DNA of 64,000 bases from Streptomyces sp. MNU76 (GCF_020982545.1 NZ_JAJKLK010000022.1:1-64000); one strand, 5' to 3'; positions 19,020 to 27,630 are shown, counted from the first letter of the stretch. Notes: a model not told the origin generated them from the sequence alone. A program made the numbers and translations.

Positions 19020-19646
19020 GTGCGCCCCTCGTCCGTCTTTCGCGTCCCCGTCGTGCGGCCGTTACCGATTTCGGCTGAACGACACGAGTGAAATTACAAG
19101 TGTGCTGCTACGGGCGAGTCAAGCCGAGATCTGCTATTGAGCCCCTTATTCACTCTGCGGAACCAAGGCTATGCGGAAAGTGTTCAAATCGGCATAAACC
19201 CTGACAGCAGCGCGGCCGCAGTGGGGAGTTCTCGCCGGATCACCCTTCCTTACGGGGAAAGACGCCCAGGAGTTCGATCTCGTTCCGGCCCGATCCGACT
19301 CGCTCGTTCCGGGTTGTGCGCCATGTGTCCCCGACTCCCCCAGCACAAACCTTTCGCCGCGCGGATGTACCGAAAGAGGTGAACGGTCATCCACATACCG
19401 GACGCGAAGTTGACAGCGGAGGTGTGAACCGCTGTGCTTGTGGGCATGCTCGCGCACTTGGCACTCACCGCTACCCGGACCGCCGGGTCCCACGGTGCTG
19501 CCCGCTGCCGCTGTAGCTGTTGCTGTCCCAGCTGTTGAGCCTTCCCCGCTCCGGCTGCCACTGAGCCCGTCCCGGCTCGGCTGCTGTTCCCGCACGCGAA
19601 ACCCAGCCCTCCCGCACGCACTCATCGTCGAGGACCACCTCTCTTC
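19020..19646. other. Long divergent regulatory region upstream of whiB
   Basis: This 627-bp gap between whiB and the cysteine dioxygenase-like gene is noticeably less G/C-rich near whiB. Several short frames exist, but none has the codon bias of the neighbours, so I see no gene here. The whiB promoter proposed at 19093-19122 lies in it. Developmentally controlled whiB is known to have more than one promoter in S. coelicolor, which fits the length. Confidence 0.6.
19093..19122 (-). promoter_or_regulatory. HrdB-like promoter for whiB
   Basis: On the minus strand TTGACT (19122 to 19117) is separated by 18 bp from TGTAAT (19098 to 19093). This is close to the vegetative sigma consensus and unusually good for a G/C-rich genome. 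The predicted start of transcription is near 19086. Confidence 0.6.
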
Positions 19647-20180
19647 ATGAACAGCGACAGCGACCTCCAGATCGCCGGCGACCTCCTCGAAGTACCGCAC
19701 CTCCTCCAGGCGCCGCGCCAACACCCCGTCACCGTGGCCGAGTTCGTCGGCCTGGCCCGTTCCCTCGCCGACGACCGCTCCCGGTGGGAGCACCTCGTCG
19801 AGTACGACGCGACCACCCGCTGGTACCACCGGCTGCAGACCGGCCCCGGGTACGAGGTGTGGCTGCTGTCCTGGGTTCCGGGACAGGGCACCGGGCTGCA
19901 TGACCACGGGGGCTCCTCCGGCGTACTGACCGTGCTCGACGGCTCGCTGACCGAGCGCACCGACCGGGGCACGCGCGTGCTCGGCGCGGGCGCGGTGGGG
20001 GTCCCCCCGCTCGAGCGAAGCCGAGAGTGGGGGAGGGTGTTCGCGCCGGGCTACGCGCACGAGGTCGTCAACGACACGCTGGAACCGGCCGTCAGCCTGC
20101 ACGTCTACTACCCCGGCCTGACGGACATGCCGATGCACCCGAAGGCCTGCTCGGCGCGGACGGCGACCGTCACGGCCTGA
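19647..20180 (+). CDS. Cysteine dioxygenase-like cupin protein
   Basis: The 177-residue protein has the cysteine dioxygenase type cupin: HDHGGSSGVLTVLDGSL provides the two iron-binding histidines (residues 85 and 87), and PGYAHEVVND supplies the third (138). The family oxidises cysteine or related thiols to sulfinates with Fe2+ and O2; the true substrate here is not proven. Residues about 118-130 (GVPPLERSREWGR) interrupt the beta strand between the motifs. They are encoded by a short palindromic repeat at 20003-20036, which therefore looks like an in-frame insertion. A strong hairpin follows the gene. Confidence 0.88.
   Translation: MNSDSDLQIAGDLLEVPHLLQAPRQHPVTVAEFVGLARSLADDRSRWEHLVEYDATTRWYHRLQTGPGYEVWLLSWVPGQGTGLHDHGGSSGVLTVLDGSLTERTDRGTRVLGAGAVGVPPLERSREWGRVFAPGYAHEVVNDTLEPAVSLHVYYPGLTDMPMHPKACSARTATVTA
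20003..20036. repeat. Short palindromic repeat inside a coding region, copy A
   Basis: CCCCCCGCTCGAGCGAAGCC followed by GAGAGTGGGGG forms an imperfect hairpin (CCCCC/GGGGG and CTCG/CGAG arms). A diverged copy lies at 63471-63504. I recognise this as a common Streptomyces dispersed palindrome. Confidence 0.75.
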
Positions 20181-20189
20181 GCGGTCACC

Positions 20190-20216
20190 CGGGCCCCGCC
20201 GAGCCCGCGGGGCCCG
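20190..20216 (+). terminator. Hairpin terminator after the cysteine dioxygenase-like gene
   Basis: A perfect 10-bp stem CGGGCCCCGC/GCGGGGCCCG with a 7-nt loop begins 10 bp after the stop codon. Confidence 0.7.
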
Positions 20217-20297
20217 TCTCTCACCGGGACGGCGCGGAACCGGCCGTGATCGCGGCCGGGGGACCCGTTGTCGTACCCGCCTGCGAGACTGAGTGCC

Positions 20298-21257
20298 ATG
20301 CGCATTGTGGTTCTGGCAGGCGGCATCGGTGGTGCCCGGTTCCTGCGCGGTCTGAAGCGGGCCGTGCCGGACGCGGACATCACGGTCATCGGCAACACCG
20401 GGGACGACATCCACCTCTTCGGGCTGAAGGTCTGCCCGGACCTCGACACGGTGATGTACACCCTCGGCGACGGCATCGACGAGGAACAGGGCTGGGGCCG
20501 GGCCGACGAGACCTTCCACCTCAAGGAGGAGCTCGCGGCGTACGGCGTCGGTCCCGAGTGGTTCGGGCTCGGCGACCGGGACTTCGCCACGCACATCGTG
20601 CGGACCCAGATGATCGGCGCCGGATATCCGCTGAGCGCCGTCACCGAGGCGCTGTGCGACCGGTGGAAACCGGGCGTGCGGCTCATCCCGATGACCGACG
20701 ACCGCGTCGAGACCCATGTCGCCGTCGAGCAGGACGGCGAGCGCAGGGCGATCCACTTCCAGGAGTACTGGGTACGGCTGCGGGCCTCCGTGCCGGCCGA
20801 GGCGATCGTGCCCGTCGGCGCCGAGCAGGCGAAGCCGGCGCCCGGGGTCCTGGAGGCGATCGCCGAGGCGGACGTGATCCTCTTCCCGCCGTCGAACCCC
20901 GTCGTCTCCGTCGGCACCATCCTCGCCGTGCCCGGCATCCGGGAGGCGATCGCCGAGGCAGGGGTCCCCGTCGTCGGCCTCTCCCCCATCGTCGGCGACG
21001 CGCCCGTGCGCGGTATGGCCGACAAGGTCCTCGCCGCCGTCGGCGTCGAGTCCACGGCCGCCGCCGTCGCCGAGCACTACGGCTCCGGGCTGCTGGACGG
21101 CTGGCTCGTCGACACGGTGGACGCGGGCGTCGTCGAGCGGGTCGAGACGGCCGGGATCCGGTGCCGGGCCGTGCCGCTGATGATGACCGATGTGGACGCG
21201 ACGACGCAGATGGCGCGTGAGGCGCTGGCGCTGGCGGAGGAGGTGCGCGGAGCGTGA
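20298..21257 (+). CDS. cofD: 2-phospho-L-lactate transferase (coenzyme F420 biosynthesis, CofD/FbiA)
   Basis: The enzyme transfers a phospholactyl-type group (phosphoenolpyruvyl in actinobacteria) from the activated guanylyl donor to the deazaflavin Fo. The 319-residue protein starts MRIVVLAGGIGGARFLRGLK, with the GGxGGAR nucleotide loop at the N-terminus, then VIGNTGDDIHLFGLKVCPDL and FPPSNPVVSVGTILAVPGIR, all typical of CofD. In mycobacteria the gene is named fbiA. It overlaps the next gene by GTGA, so the two are translationally coupled. The in-frame start 30 bp upstream is rejected because the family begins at MRIVVLAGG. Confidence 0.96.
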   Translation: MRIVVLAGGIGGARFLRGLKRAVPDADITVIGNTGDDIHLFGLKVCPDLDTVMYTLGDGIDEEQGWGRADETFHLKEELAAYGVGPEWFGLGDRDFATHIVRTQMIGAGYPLSAVTEALCDRWKPGVRLIPMTDDRVETHVAVEQDGERRAIHFQEYWVRLRASVPAEAIVPVGAEQAKPAPGVLEAIAEADVILFPPSNPVVSVGTILAVPGIREAIAEAGVPVVGLSPIVGDAPVRGMADKVLAAVGVESTAAAVAEHYGSGLLDGWLVDTVDAGVVERVETAGIRCRAVPLMMTDVDATTQMAREALALAEEVRGA

Positions 21258-22630
21258 ACGACGGGCTGAACGACGGGCTGCGCGGCGGGCTCGGGGATGC
21301 GGGCGGAGAGGGTCGGGCGGCCTCGGACGGTCTGCCCGGTCCCGCCTACCGGGTCTGGGCACCGACCGGGATCCCCGAGGTCCAGCAGGGGGACGATCTG
21401 GCCAAGCTGATCGCCGCCGCCGAACCTCGGCTGGCCGACGGGGACGTGGTGCTCGTCACCTCCAAGATCGTGTCCAAGGCGGAGGGGCGGGTGGTCGAGG
21501 CGGCCGACCGGGAGGCCGCGATCGACGCCGAGACCGTGCGGGTGGTGGCCCGCCGCGGGCCGCTGCGGATCGTGGAGAACCGGCAGGGGCTGGTCATGGC
21601 CGCCGCCGGGGTGGACGCCTCCAACACCCCTTCCGGGACCGTGCTGTTGCTGCCCGAGGACCCCGACGCCTCCGCGCGGGCGATCCGGGACGGCATCCGG
21701 GACGCGCTCGGCGTCGAGGTCGGGGTCCTGGTCACCGACACGTTCGGACGACCCTGGCGCAGCGGGCTGACGGACGTCGCCATCGGCGCGGCCGGGGTGC
21801 GGGTCCTCGACGACCTGCGCGGCGGCACCGACGCGCACGGCAATCCGCTCAGCGCGACCGTCGTCGCCACCGCCGACGAGCTGGCCGGCGCGGGTGACCT
21901 GGTGAAGGGCAAGGCCGCCGGGTTGCCCGTCGCTGTTGTCCGAGGGCTCGCGCAGGTGGTGGCCGAGGACGCCGGCGAGGGGACCCGGGCCCTGGTCCGG
22001 GGCGCGGCGGACGACATGTTCCGGCTCGGCACCTCCGAGGCCGTACGGCTGGCGGTGACCCAGCGGCGTACGGTCCGGGCGTTCACCAACGAGCCGGTCG
22101 ACCCCGGCGCGGTGCGGCGGGCCGTGGCCGCGGCCGTGACCGCGCCGGCGCCGCACCACACGACGCCGTGGCGGTTCGTGCTGCTGGAGTCCGAGGAGTC
22201 GCGGGTGCGACTGCTCGACGCCATGCGGGACGCGTGGATCGCGGATCTGCGACGGGACGGCAAGAGCGAGGAGTCCATCGCGAAGCGGGTGCGGCGCGGG
22301 GACGTGCTGCGCAGCGCGCCGTATCTGGTGGTGCCGTGTCTGGTGATGGACGGCTCGCACGTCTACGGGGACGCGCGGCGGGACGCGGCCGAGCGGGAGA
22401 TGTTCGTCGTCGCCACCGGGGCCGGCGTGCAGAACTTCCTGGTCGCGCTGGCCGGGGAGCGGCTGGGGTCCGCGTGGGTGTCGTCGACGATGTTCTGCCG
22501 GGATGTCGTACGGGAGGTGCTGGGGCTGCCGGCGGAGTGGGATCCGATGGGGGCGGTGGCCGTGGGGCACGCGGCGGGGCGCCTCCGGCTCGGGGAGCGG
22601 GATGCGGGCGCGTTCATCACGGTTCGGTGA
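21254..22630 (+). CDS. fbiB: Coenzyme F420:L-glutamate ligase / dehydro-F420-0 reductase (FbiB)
   Basis: This 458-residue two-domain enzyme completes F420. The N-terminal CofE-like domain (about 1-270; GDVVLVTSKIVSKAEGRVVE, VLVTDTFGRPWRSGLTDVAI) adds glutamates with GTP. The C-terminal nitroreductase-fold FMN domain (about 270-450; RRTVRAFTNEPVDPGAVRRA, TGAGVQNFLVALAGERLGSA) reduces dehydro-F420-0 in mycobacterial FbiB. The GTG start overlaps the cofD stop. The fusion is the actinobacterial form, while methanogens have the CofE domain alone. No promoter is seen between the two genes. Confidence 0.95.
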   Translation: MNDGLNDGLRGGLGDAGGEGRAASDGLPGPAYRVWAPTGIPEVQQGDDLAKLIAAAEPRLADGDVVLVTSKIVSKAEGRVVEAADREAAIDAETVRVVARRGPLRIVENRQGLVMAAAGVDASNTPSGTVLLLPEDPDASARAIRDGIRDALGVEVGVLVTDTFGRPWRSGLTDVAIGAAGVRVLDDLRGGTDAHGNPLSATVVATADELAGAGDLVKGKAAGLPVAVVRGLAQVVAEDAGEGTRALVRGAADDMFRLGTSEAVRLAVTQRRTVRAFTNEPVDPGAVRRAVAAAVTAPAPHHTTPWRFVLLESEESRVRLLDAMRDAWIADLRRDGKSEESIAKRVRRGDVLRSAPYLVVPCLVMDGSHVYGDARRDAAEREMFVVATGAGVQNFLVALAGERLGSAWVSSTMFCRDVVREVLGLPAEWDPMGAVAVGHAAGRLRLGERDAGAFITVR

Positions 22631-22689
22631 GAGGTGGGGCCGGGCGCCCATGGTTCGCGGTGGCTCGGGTGCGGGTGCGGGTGCGTGGG

Positions 22690-22722
22690 GCTTCTCGCGC
22701 AGTTCCCCGTGCCCCTTGGGCT
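22690..22722. repeat. Dispersed G/C-rich 3'-end repeat, copy 3 (core only)
   Basis: The core CTTCTCGCGCAGTTCCCCGT followed by GCCCCTTGGG lies 60-90 bp after the fbiB stop. It is in the same orientation as copies 1, 2 and 4. Confidence 0.7.
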
Positions 22723-22799
22723 TCACCGCTGCGCGGTTCCTCCCGCCCCTGAAACACCCCTACGCTCATAGGGCGCCCTTCACTACCTAGGACCTCTTC

Positions 22800-23798
22800 G
22801 TGGCCGGACGTTTTCCTCAGCGGCCCACTCGTACGACCGTGCGGGGTGGGCATGTCGTCGTGCCCGGTGGGGTGCCCCGGCAGGGGGCCGTGACAGGGCG
22901 GCGGCGGACCTGGGTGCCCGAGGGGGCGCTCGATCTGGGGCTCGTGCTGGGGCCGCTGCGTCGGGGCCCGGGGATCCGACCTTCCGCGCCATGCCGGACG
23001 GGTCCGTGTGGCGAACCAGTCGTACGCCGGTCGGCGCCGGGACGCTGCGGGTCGCGCTGCGGGCGGGGTCGTCGAGGCGGAGGCCTGGGGGCCTGGGGCC
23101 GAGTGGCTGCTCGACCAGGTGCCCACGATGCTCGGCGCGTCGGACCAGCCCGGGGCCTTCGCGCCCCGGCACCGGATCGTGGCGATGGCGTGGCGGCGAC
23201 GGCCCGGGTTGCGGCTGACGCGGACCGGGCTGGTGCTGGAGTCGTTGATTCCGTCGGTTCTGGAGCAGAAGGTCACGACGGACGAGGCGTATCGGGCCTG
23301 GCGGCTGCTCGTACGGCAGTTCGGCGAGCCGGCACCGGGGCCCGCGCCGGGGCGGATGTGTGTGATGCCGGGGGCCCGGGAGTGGGCGCTGATCCCGTCC
23401 TGGGAGTGGCATCGGGCCGGCGTCGACGACAAGCGGGCGTCGACGATCCTGCGGGCGGTGCGGGTGGCGGGCCGGCTGGAGGAGGCCGTGGGGATGTCGC
23501 CGGTGGAGGCGCGGGCGCGGTTGGAGGTGGTGCCGGGGATCGGGCCGTGGACCTCGGCGGAGACCGTGCAGCGCAGTCACGGGGCGGCGGACGAGGTGAC
23601 CACGGGGGATCTGCATCTGCCGGGGATCGTGGGGTTCGCGTTGGCGGGGATCGGGATGCGGACGACTCGGTGATGTTGTCGTTGTTGGAGCCGTATGCGG
23701 GGCAGCGGCATCGGGCGGCTCGGTTGATTCTGTTGTCGGGGCGGGTGCCGGGGCGGAGGGTGCCGCAGATGCCTCGGTGGGACATCGGGAAGTTGTAG
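22800..23798 (+). pseudogene. DNA-3-methyladenine glycosylase-like gene disrupted by three single-base frame breaks
   Basis: Homology-like sequence runs from a GTG at 22800 to a stop at 23798 but changes frame three times. The N-terminus (VAGRFPQRPTRTTVRGGHVV, about 55 residues) is in one frame. FRAMPDGSVWRTSRTPVGAG is in the next. The long middle part (LIPSVLEQKVTTDEAYRAWR, then the helix-hairpin-helix motif ARLEVVPGIGPWTSAETVQR) is in the third. The C-terminus (LEPYAGQRHRAARLILLSGR) returns to the first. Each break is at a GGGG run (22970-22973, 23065-23068, 23646-23649) where one more G restores the frame. The restored product would be about 333 residues, an AlkA-type base-excision glycosylase. 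Repeated one-G losses suggest sequencing error, but true decay is possible. Confidence 0.82.
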
Positions 23799-23800
23799 CG

Positions 23801-23981
23801 CCCCCGCCGCCCCTACCCGTCCCTCCTCAGGGGCTGCGCCCCTTCGACCCCCAGACGTCCGTCCGGTGGGGGCTGGTCGCGCAGTTCCCCGCGCCCCTGA
23901 AAAGCAGGGGCTGCGCCCCGTGCGTTTCGGCCTGAGGGCCGGAAGCCCGAAAGGGGCGCGGGGAACTGCGCGACCAACCCC
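23801..23981. repeat. Dispersed G/C-rich 3'-end repeat, copy 4 (long form, with inverted core)
   Basis: This is the leading block plus core as in copies 1 and 2, followed about 55 bp later by the core in inverse orientation. The two cores make a perfect 25-bp inverted repeat (23874-23898 with 23952-23976). It lies between convergent genes and could fold into a long hairpin that terminates both transcripts. Confidence 0.8.
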
Positions 23982-24015
23982 CCACTCAGCCGCAGACGAC
24001 GAACGCACCCGGCAG

Positions 24016-25098
24016 TTACTGGTCCGACGAGAAGCGGAGCGCTCCCGTGGGGATTTGGGCGTCGCACCAGACTCGGACGCCCGTGCGGAGTTCGTTGTCG
24101 GCGCCGATGATCGCGCCGTCGCCGACGACCGTGCCCGTGAGGACGGAGCGTTCGCCGATGCGGGCGCGGGCGCCGATCAGGGAGTCGGTGATGACGGCGC
24201 CGGGTTCGACGACCGCGCCCGCCAGGACCGTGCTGCCGGAGACCCGGGCGCCCTCGCCGACGAACGCGCCCTCGCCCACCACCGTGCCGCCGGTCAGCTT
24301 GGCGTCGCCCGCGACCCGGGCGGTGGGCAGGATCAGCCGGTCGCCGCAGCGGCCCGGGACCGCGGGGGACGGGGCGCGGCCGAGGACCAGGTCGGCGGAG
24401 CCCCGGACGAAGGCCGCGGGGGTGCCGAGGTCCAGCCAGTACGTGGAGTCGACCATGCCCTGGAGGTGGGCGCCCGCGGCGAGGAGGTCCGGGAACGTCT
24501 CGCGTTCCACCGAGACCGGGCGGCCCGCAGGGATCGTGTCGATGACCGAGCGGCGGAAGACGTACGCCCCCGCGTTGATCTGGTCGGTGACGATCTCCTC
24601 GGGGGTCTGGGGCTTCTCCAGGAAGGCCAGGACCCGGCCGGTCTCGTCGGTGGGGACGAGGCCGTAGGCGCGGGGGTCGGTCACCTGGGTGAGGTGCAGG
24701 GAGACATCCGCGCCGGTGGACCCGTGGGTGGCGACCAGGCGGCGGATGTCCAGGCCGGTGAGGATGTCGCCGTTGAAGACGAGGACGGGGTCCTCGGGGC
24801 CGGAGTGGAGGTGCGAGGCGGCGTTGCGGATCGCGCCGCCCGTGCCCAGCGGCTCCTCCTCCGTGACGTACTCGAGGTGGAGGCCGAGGGCCGAGCCGTC
24901 GCCGAAGTGGGGTTCGAAGACCTCGGCGAGGTAGGAGGTGGCGAGGACTATGTGGTCCACGCCCGCCGCTCTGGCTCTCGCCAACTGGTGGGTGAGGAAG
25001 GGGACTCCGGCCGCCGGGACCATGGGCTTGGGAGTGTGCACCGTGAGCGGACGCAGCCTGGTACCTCTGCCGCCGACCAGGAGGATCGCTTCTGTCAC
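24016..25098 (-). CDS. NDP-sugar pyrophosphorylase (mannose-1-phosphate guanylyltransferase-like)
   Basis: A 360-residue protein starting at a GTG (VTEAILLVGGRGTRLRPLTV). It has the nucleotidyltransferase signature GGRGTRLRPLT, the substrate loop FNGDILTGLDIRR and EKPQTPEEIVTDQINAGAYV. A C-terminal left-handed beta-helix of hexapeptide repeats starts near residue 245 (LTGGTVVGEGAFVGEGARVS). The family makes NDP-sugars from sugar-1-phosphates. With manB and manA nearby, GDP-mannose is the likely product (manC in the S. coelicolor literature), but glucose-1-phosphate cannot be excluded from sequence. It converges on the glycosylase-like gene. Confidence 0.9.
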   Translation of the reverse strand: MTEAILLVGGRGTRLRPLTVHTPKPMVPAAGVPFLTHQLARARAAGVDHIVLATSYLAEVFEPHFGDGSALGLHLEYVTEEEPLGTGGAIRNAASHLHSGPEDPVLVFNGDILTGLDIRRLVATHGSTGADVSLHLTQVTDPRAYGLVPTDETGRVLAFLEKPQTPEEIVTDQINAGAYVFRRSVIDTIPAGRPVSVERETFPDLLAAGAHLQGMVDSTYWLDLGTPAAFVRGSADLVLGRAPSPAVPGRCGDRLILPTARVAGDAKLTGGTVVGEGAFVGEGARVSGSTVLAGAVVEPGAVITDSLIGARARIGERSVLTGTVVGDGAIIGADNELRTGVRVWCDAQIPTGALRFSSDQ

Positions 25099-25197
25099 CT
25101 GTCGTCTCTGCTTCCTGCCGGGACCGGCCGAACTGTCATTCGACCGGCCAGTGTATGCAGACCGTTCCATGGCGCCTTCGCGGCCGTGCGTATGGCT

Positions 25198-25262
25198 GTT
25201 GACGTGCCATGAGGCACGTCAACGGTGGTGTGCGTCGAGGGCGCGACGAGCGCACCCTCGAC
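25198..25262 (-). terminator. Two hairpins downstream of the amidase gene
   Basis: A perfect 11-bp inverted repeat GTTGACGTGCC/GGCACGTCAAC with a 4-nt loop (25198-25223) is preceded by a second hairpin with an 8-bp GTCGAGGG/CCCTCGAC stem (25234-25262). Both lie just past the amidase stop and upstream of the leftward NDP-sugar gene, so they may terminate the amidase transcript. Confidence 0.6.
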
Positions 25263-25299
25263 CTGTGCTGTGTCTCGTGTCCGCGTGACCTCCGGCCGG

Positions 25300-26736
25300 T
25301 CACCGGCCCTGCAAGCGGGCCGCCTCCGAGCGGGCCGTACCGAGCTTTCCGTAAAGGCGCCCCCCCGGGCACTCGGTCGCGAACCCGTCACGGTGGCCGG
25401 AGATCACGTTCAGTCGTACCTTCTTGCCTTTTGGGTAGAGATTGCCGCCACCCGAGGTGAGGTATGTCTTCCCCTTCGGGTTCGCTCCGTAAAGACCCAG
25501 TTTCCAGGCTGTTAGTTGCGCGATCGCCTTGACCGTCACAGCGGGCGGCTTGGTGCTGCTGAAACTGCCGATGACCGCGACACCCATGCTGTTCGTGTTG
25601 AAACCGAGGGTGTGGGCACCCATGACGGCCTTCGCGACACCACCCGCGCGTCCCTCGTAGATGTTTCCGCACTTGTCGACGAGGAAGTTGTAGCCGATGT
25701 CGCGCCAGCCGCTGCTCACGACGTGGTAGCGGTAGATACTGCGGATGACGGAAGCGGCCTGCGTGCACTTGTAGTTGTTGCCCGACGCGGTGTGGTGCAC
25801 GAAGGCCACGTCAACCCGCTTGGTGTAGCGGAAGTCGCGCTCGCGCAGCTTCTCGTCGGCTCCCCAGCCGGCCCGCGTGACGATGCGGGGACGCGGCCCG
25901 ATGTACGGCTTCGCCCCGGACGCCGAAGTCGCCAGCCGTTCCACCGTCTCCTTGCGCGACAGCGCCGGGATCGCGGTGGAGCCGAGTGGCGCGAGATCAG
26001 CGTTCACAGCGGAGGCGGCGGCCGACTCGACGGTCAGCGCGCCCAGCGTGGGGGCGTCCACGGTGCCGACGGGCGGGGGTTCCGCGATGTGCGCGGCACC
26101 CGTCACGGCGGCCGGTCCCGCCGCGCCGACGGGGGCGCCGACGCCAGGGTCGACCAGCTCCAGACGTAGGCCGTCCGGGAGCAACTGGACGCCCGGAGCG
26201 GCCGTACGGCCCCGGGTCTCGGCGCGCACGCGCACCTCGACGCCGTCCGAGTCGCCGACCCACAGCGGAGCGGTGGAGCCGCGCACCCGGCCCGAGGAGC
26301 GTTCGGCGGTGTCCGGGTCGGCGGCGTGCTCGTGGTTGTGCGTCTCGACGTCCTGCCAGCCGGACCAGCGGGCGGTGTCCGTCGCACGGGTACGGACCTG
26401 GACGCGGCCCTCCAGCTCGGCGTCCGGGTTGTCCCAGACGACGCCGACGAGGGAGAACGACCGCACGTCCCGCTTGCCGAGGCCCTGTTCGGGGGCGGCC
26501 GGGCCGAGGCTGCGGTCCGCTCGAGGGGACGAGGGGAGCGACTGGGTGCTGCCCGCCGCGGGGGAGAGCGAGAGCGGACGGGTGGGGGTCGAGGATCGCG
26601 CCGGGGTGTGGACCGCCGCGGAGGACGAGTCCGTCGGGATCGCCGCGGACGCCGTCGCCGGGAGGGCCGCCGGGAGGGCAAGTGCCGCGGCGCAGGTGAC
26701 GCCGATCGAGGACGCGAGGAATCGTGATCTACGCAT
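25300..26736 (-). CDS. Secreted peptidoglycan-recognition-type N-acetylmuramoyl-L-alanine amidase
   Basis: The 478-residue protein begins with a signal peptide (MRRSRFLASSIGVTCAAALA up to ATASA, about 35 residues). A Ser/Pro/Ala-rich linker and a beta-rich region (GVVWDNPDAELEGRVQVRTR) follow. The C-terminal 190 residues form an amidase_2/PGRP domain with zinc-site sequences DVAFVHHTASGNN and ISGHRDGFATECPGG, and YNFLVDKCGNIYEGRAGG between them. The domain cleaves the bond between muramic acid and the stem peptide outside the cell. The ATG at 26736 has AGGA eight bases upstream, while ATGs at 26754 and 26760 lack this. It is divergent from the TIGR03089 gene. Confidence 0.92.
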   Translation of the reverse strand: MRRSRFLASSIGVTCAAALALPAALPATASAAIPTDSSSAAVHTPARSSTPTRPLSLSPAAGSTQSLPSSPRADRSLGPAAPEQGLGKRDVRSFSLVGVVWDNPDAELEGRVQVRTRATDTARWSGWQDVETHNHEHAADPDTAERSSGRVRGSTAPLWVGDSDGVEVRVRAETRGRTAAPGVQLLPDGLRLELVDPGVGAPVGAAGPAAVTGAAHIAEPPPVGTVDAPTLGALTVESAAASAVNADLAPLGSTAIPALSRKETVERLATSASGAKPYIGPRPRIVTRAGWGADEKLRERDFRYTKRVDVAFVHHTASGNNYKCTQAASVIRSIYRYHVVSSGWRDIGYNFLVDKCGNIYEGRAGGVAKAVMGAHTLGFNTNSMGVAVIGSFSSTKPPAVTVKAIAQLTAWKLGLYGANPKGKTYLTSGGGNLYPKGKKVRLNVISGHRDGFATECPGGRLYGKLGTARSEAARLQGR

Positions 26737-26874
26737 GCGTCCGATCCTGGACATAGTCATACATATCTGTCCATTGCGGGATTGACGGGTCGTCGGCTCC
26801 GCTCCGCCGAACCGGTTAGCTCTCGGGTCCGCCGGGAACCACGGGCGCGGCGGTCCCCGCGTACCCTTACGCGG

Positions 26875-27630
26875 ATGAACACCACCGACCGCACCCCTGC
26901 CGACCTGCTGCGATCCGCGCTGGCCGCGGATCCCGCGCGCCCGCTGGTGACCTTCTACGACGACGCCACGGGCGAGCGGGTCGAATTGTCCGTGGCCACC
27001 TTCGCCAATTGGGTGGCCAAGACCGCGAACCTCCTCCAGGGCGAGTTGTCCGCCGAGCCGGGCGACCGGGTCGCGCTGCTGCTGCCGGCGCACTGGCAGA
27101 CGGCGGTGTGGCTGCTCGCGTGTTCGTCGGTCGGGGTGATCGCCGAGGTCGGCGGGGACCCGGCGACGGCCGACGTCGTGGTGAGCGGACCGGACACGCT
27201 GGACGCGGCCCGGGCGTGCTCCGGGGAGCGGATCGCTCTCGCGCTGCGGCCGCTCGGGGGGCGGTTCCCGCAGGCGCCCGCCGGCTTCGCGGACTACGCC
27301 GTCGAGGTGCCGTCTCAGGGGGACCGGTTCGTGGCGTACGCGCCGGTGGATCCCGAGGACGCGGCGCTGGTCGTTGCCGGGCGGGAGTTCAGCGGGGCGG
27401 AGGTCGTGGAGCGGGCCCGGACCGACGCCTCCGGCCTGGGGCTGACGGGGCCGGGCTCACGGTTGCTGTCGGGGTTGGGGTACGACACGTGGGAGGGGCT
27501 GACCGCGGGGTTGTACGGGCCGCTCGCCAGCGGGGGGTCGGTGGTGCTGTGCCGCCATCTTGAGCGGTTGGGCGAGGACGCGCTCGCCAAGCGGATCGAG
27601 AGCGAGCGGGTCACTTCGGTCTCGCGGTGA
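26875..27630 (+). CDS. TIGR03089 family protein (truncated AMP-binding-like fold)
   Basis: A 251-residue protein (start MNTTDRTPADLLRSALAADP) resembling the N-terminal subdomain of acyl-adenylating enzymes: VTFYDDATGERVELSVATFA, WVAKTANLLQGELSAEPGDR and VALLLPAHWQTAVWLLACSS. The ATP-binding P-loop (TSGTTG-type) and the C-terminal lid of true ligases are absent, which is normal for this actinobacterial family. It is therefore unlikely to be a complete ligase. It precedes the LCP cluster on the same strand, with a dispersed repeat between. Role unknown. Confidence 0.88.
   Translation: MNTTDRTPADLLRSALAADPARPLVTFYDDATGERVELSVATFANWVAKTANLLQGELSAEPGDRVALLLPAHWQTAVWLLACSSVGVIAEVGGDPATADVVVSGPDTLDAARACSGERIALALRPLGGRFPQAPAGFADYAVEVPSQGDRFVAYAPVDPEDAALVVAGREFSGAEVVERARTDASGLGLTGPGSRLLSGLGYDTWEGLTAGLYGPLASGGSVVLCRHLERLGEDALAKRIESERVTSVSR

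Noticed and set aside
17070..19091. A 673-codon plus-strand frame opposite the giant glycosyltransferase and whiB
   Set aside because: Low-complexity Gly/Ala/Arg composition and full overlap with conserved minus-strand genes show it is an antisense shadow.
19250..19621. A 123-codon minus-strand frame in the whiB upstream region
   Set aside because: No codon bias like the neighbours, no ribosome-binding site and no recognisable motif.
22800..23798. Programmed frameshifting as an explanation for the glycosylase-like gene
   Set aside because: Three shifts in the same direction at simple G runs, without slippery heptamers or stimulatory structures, fit errors or decay better.
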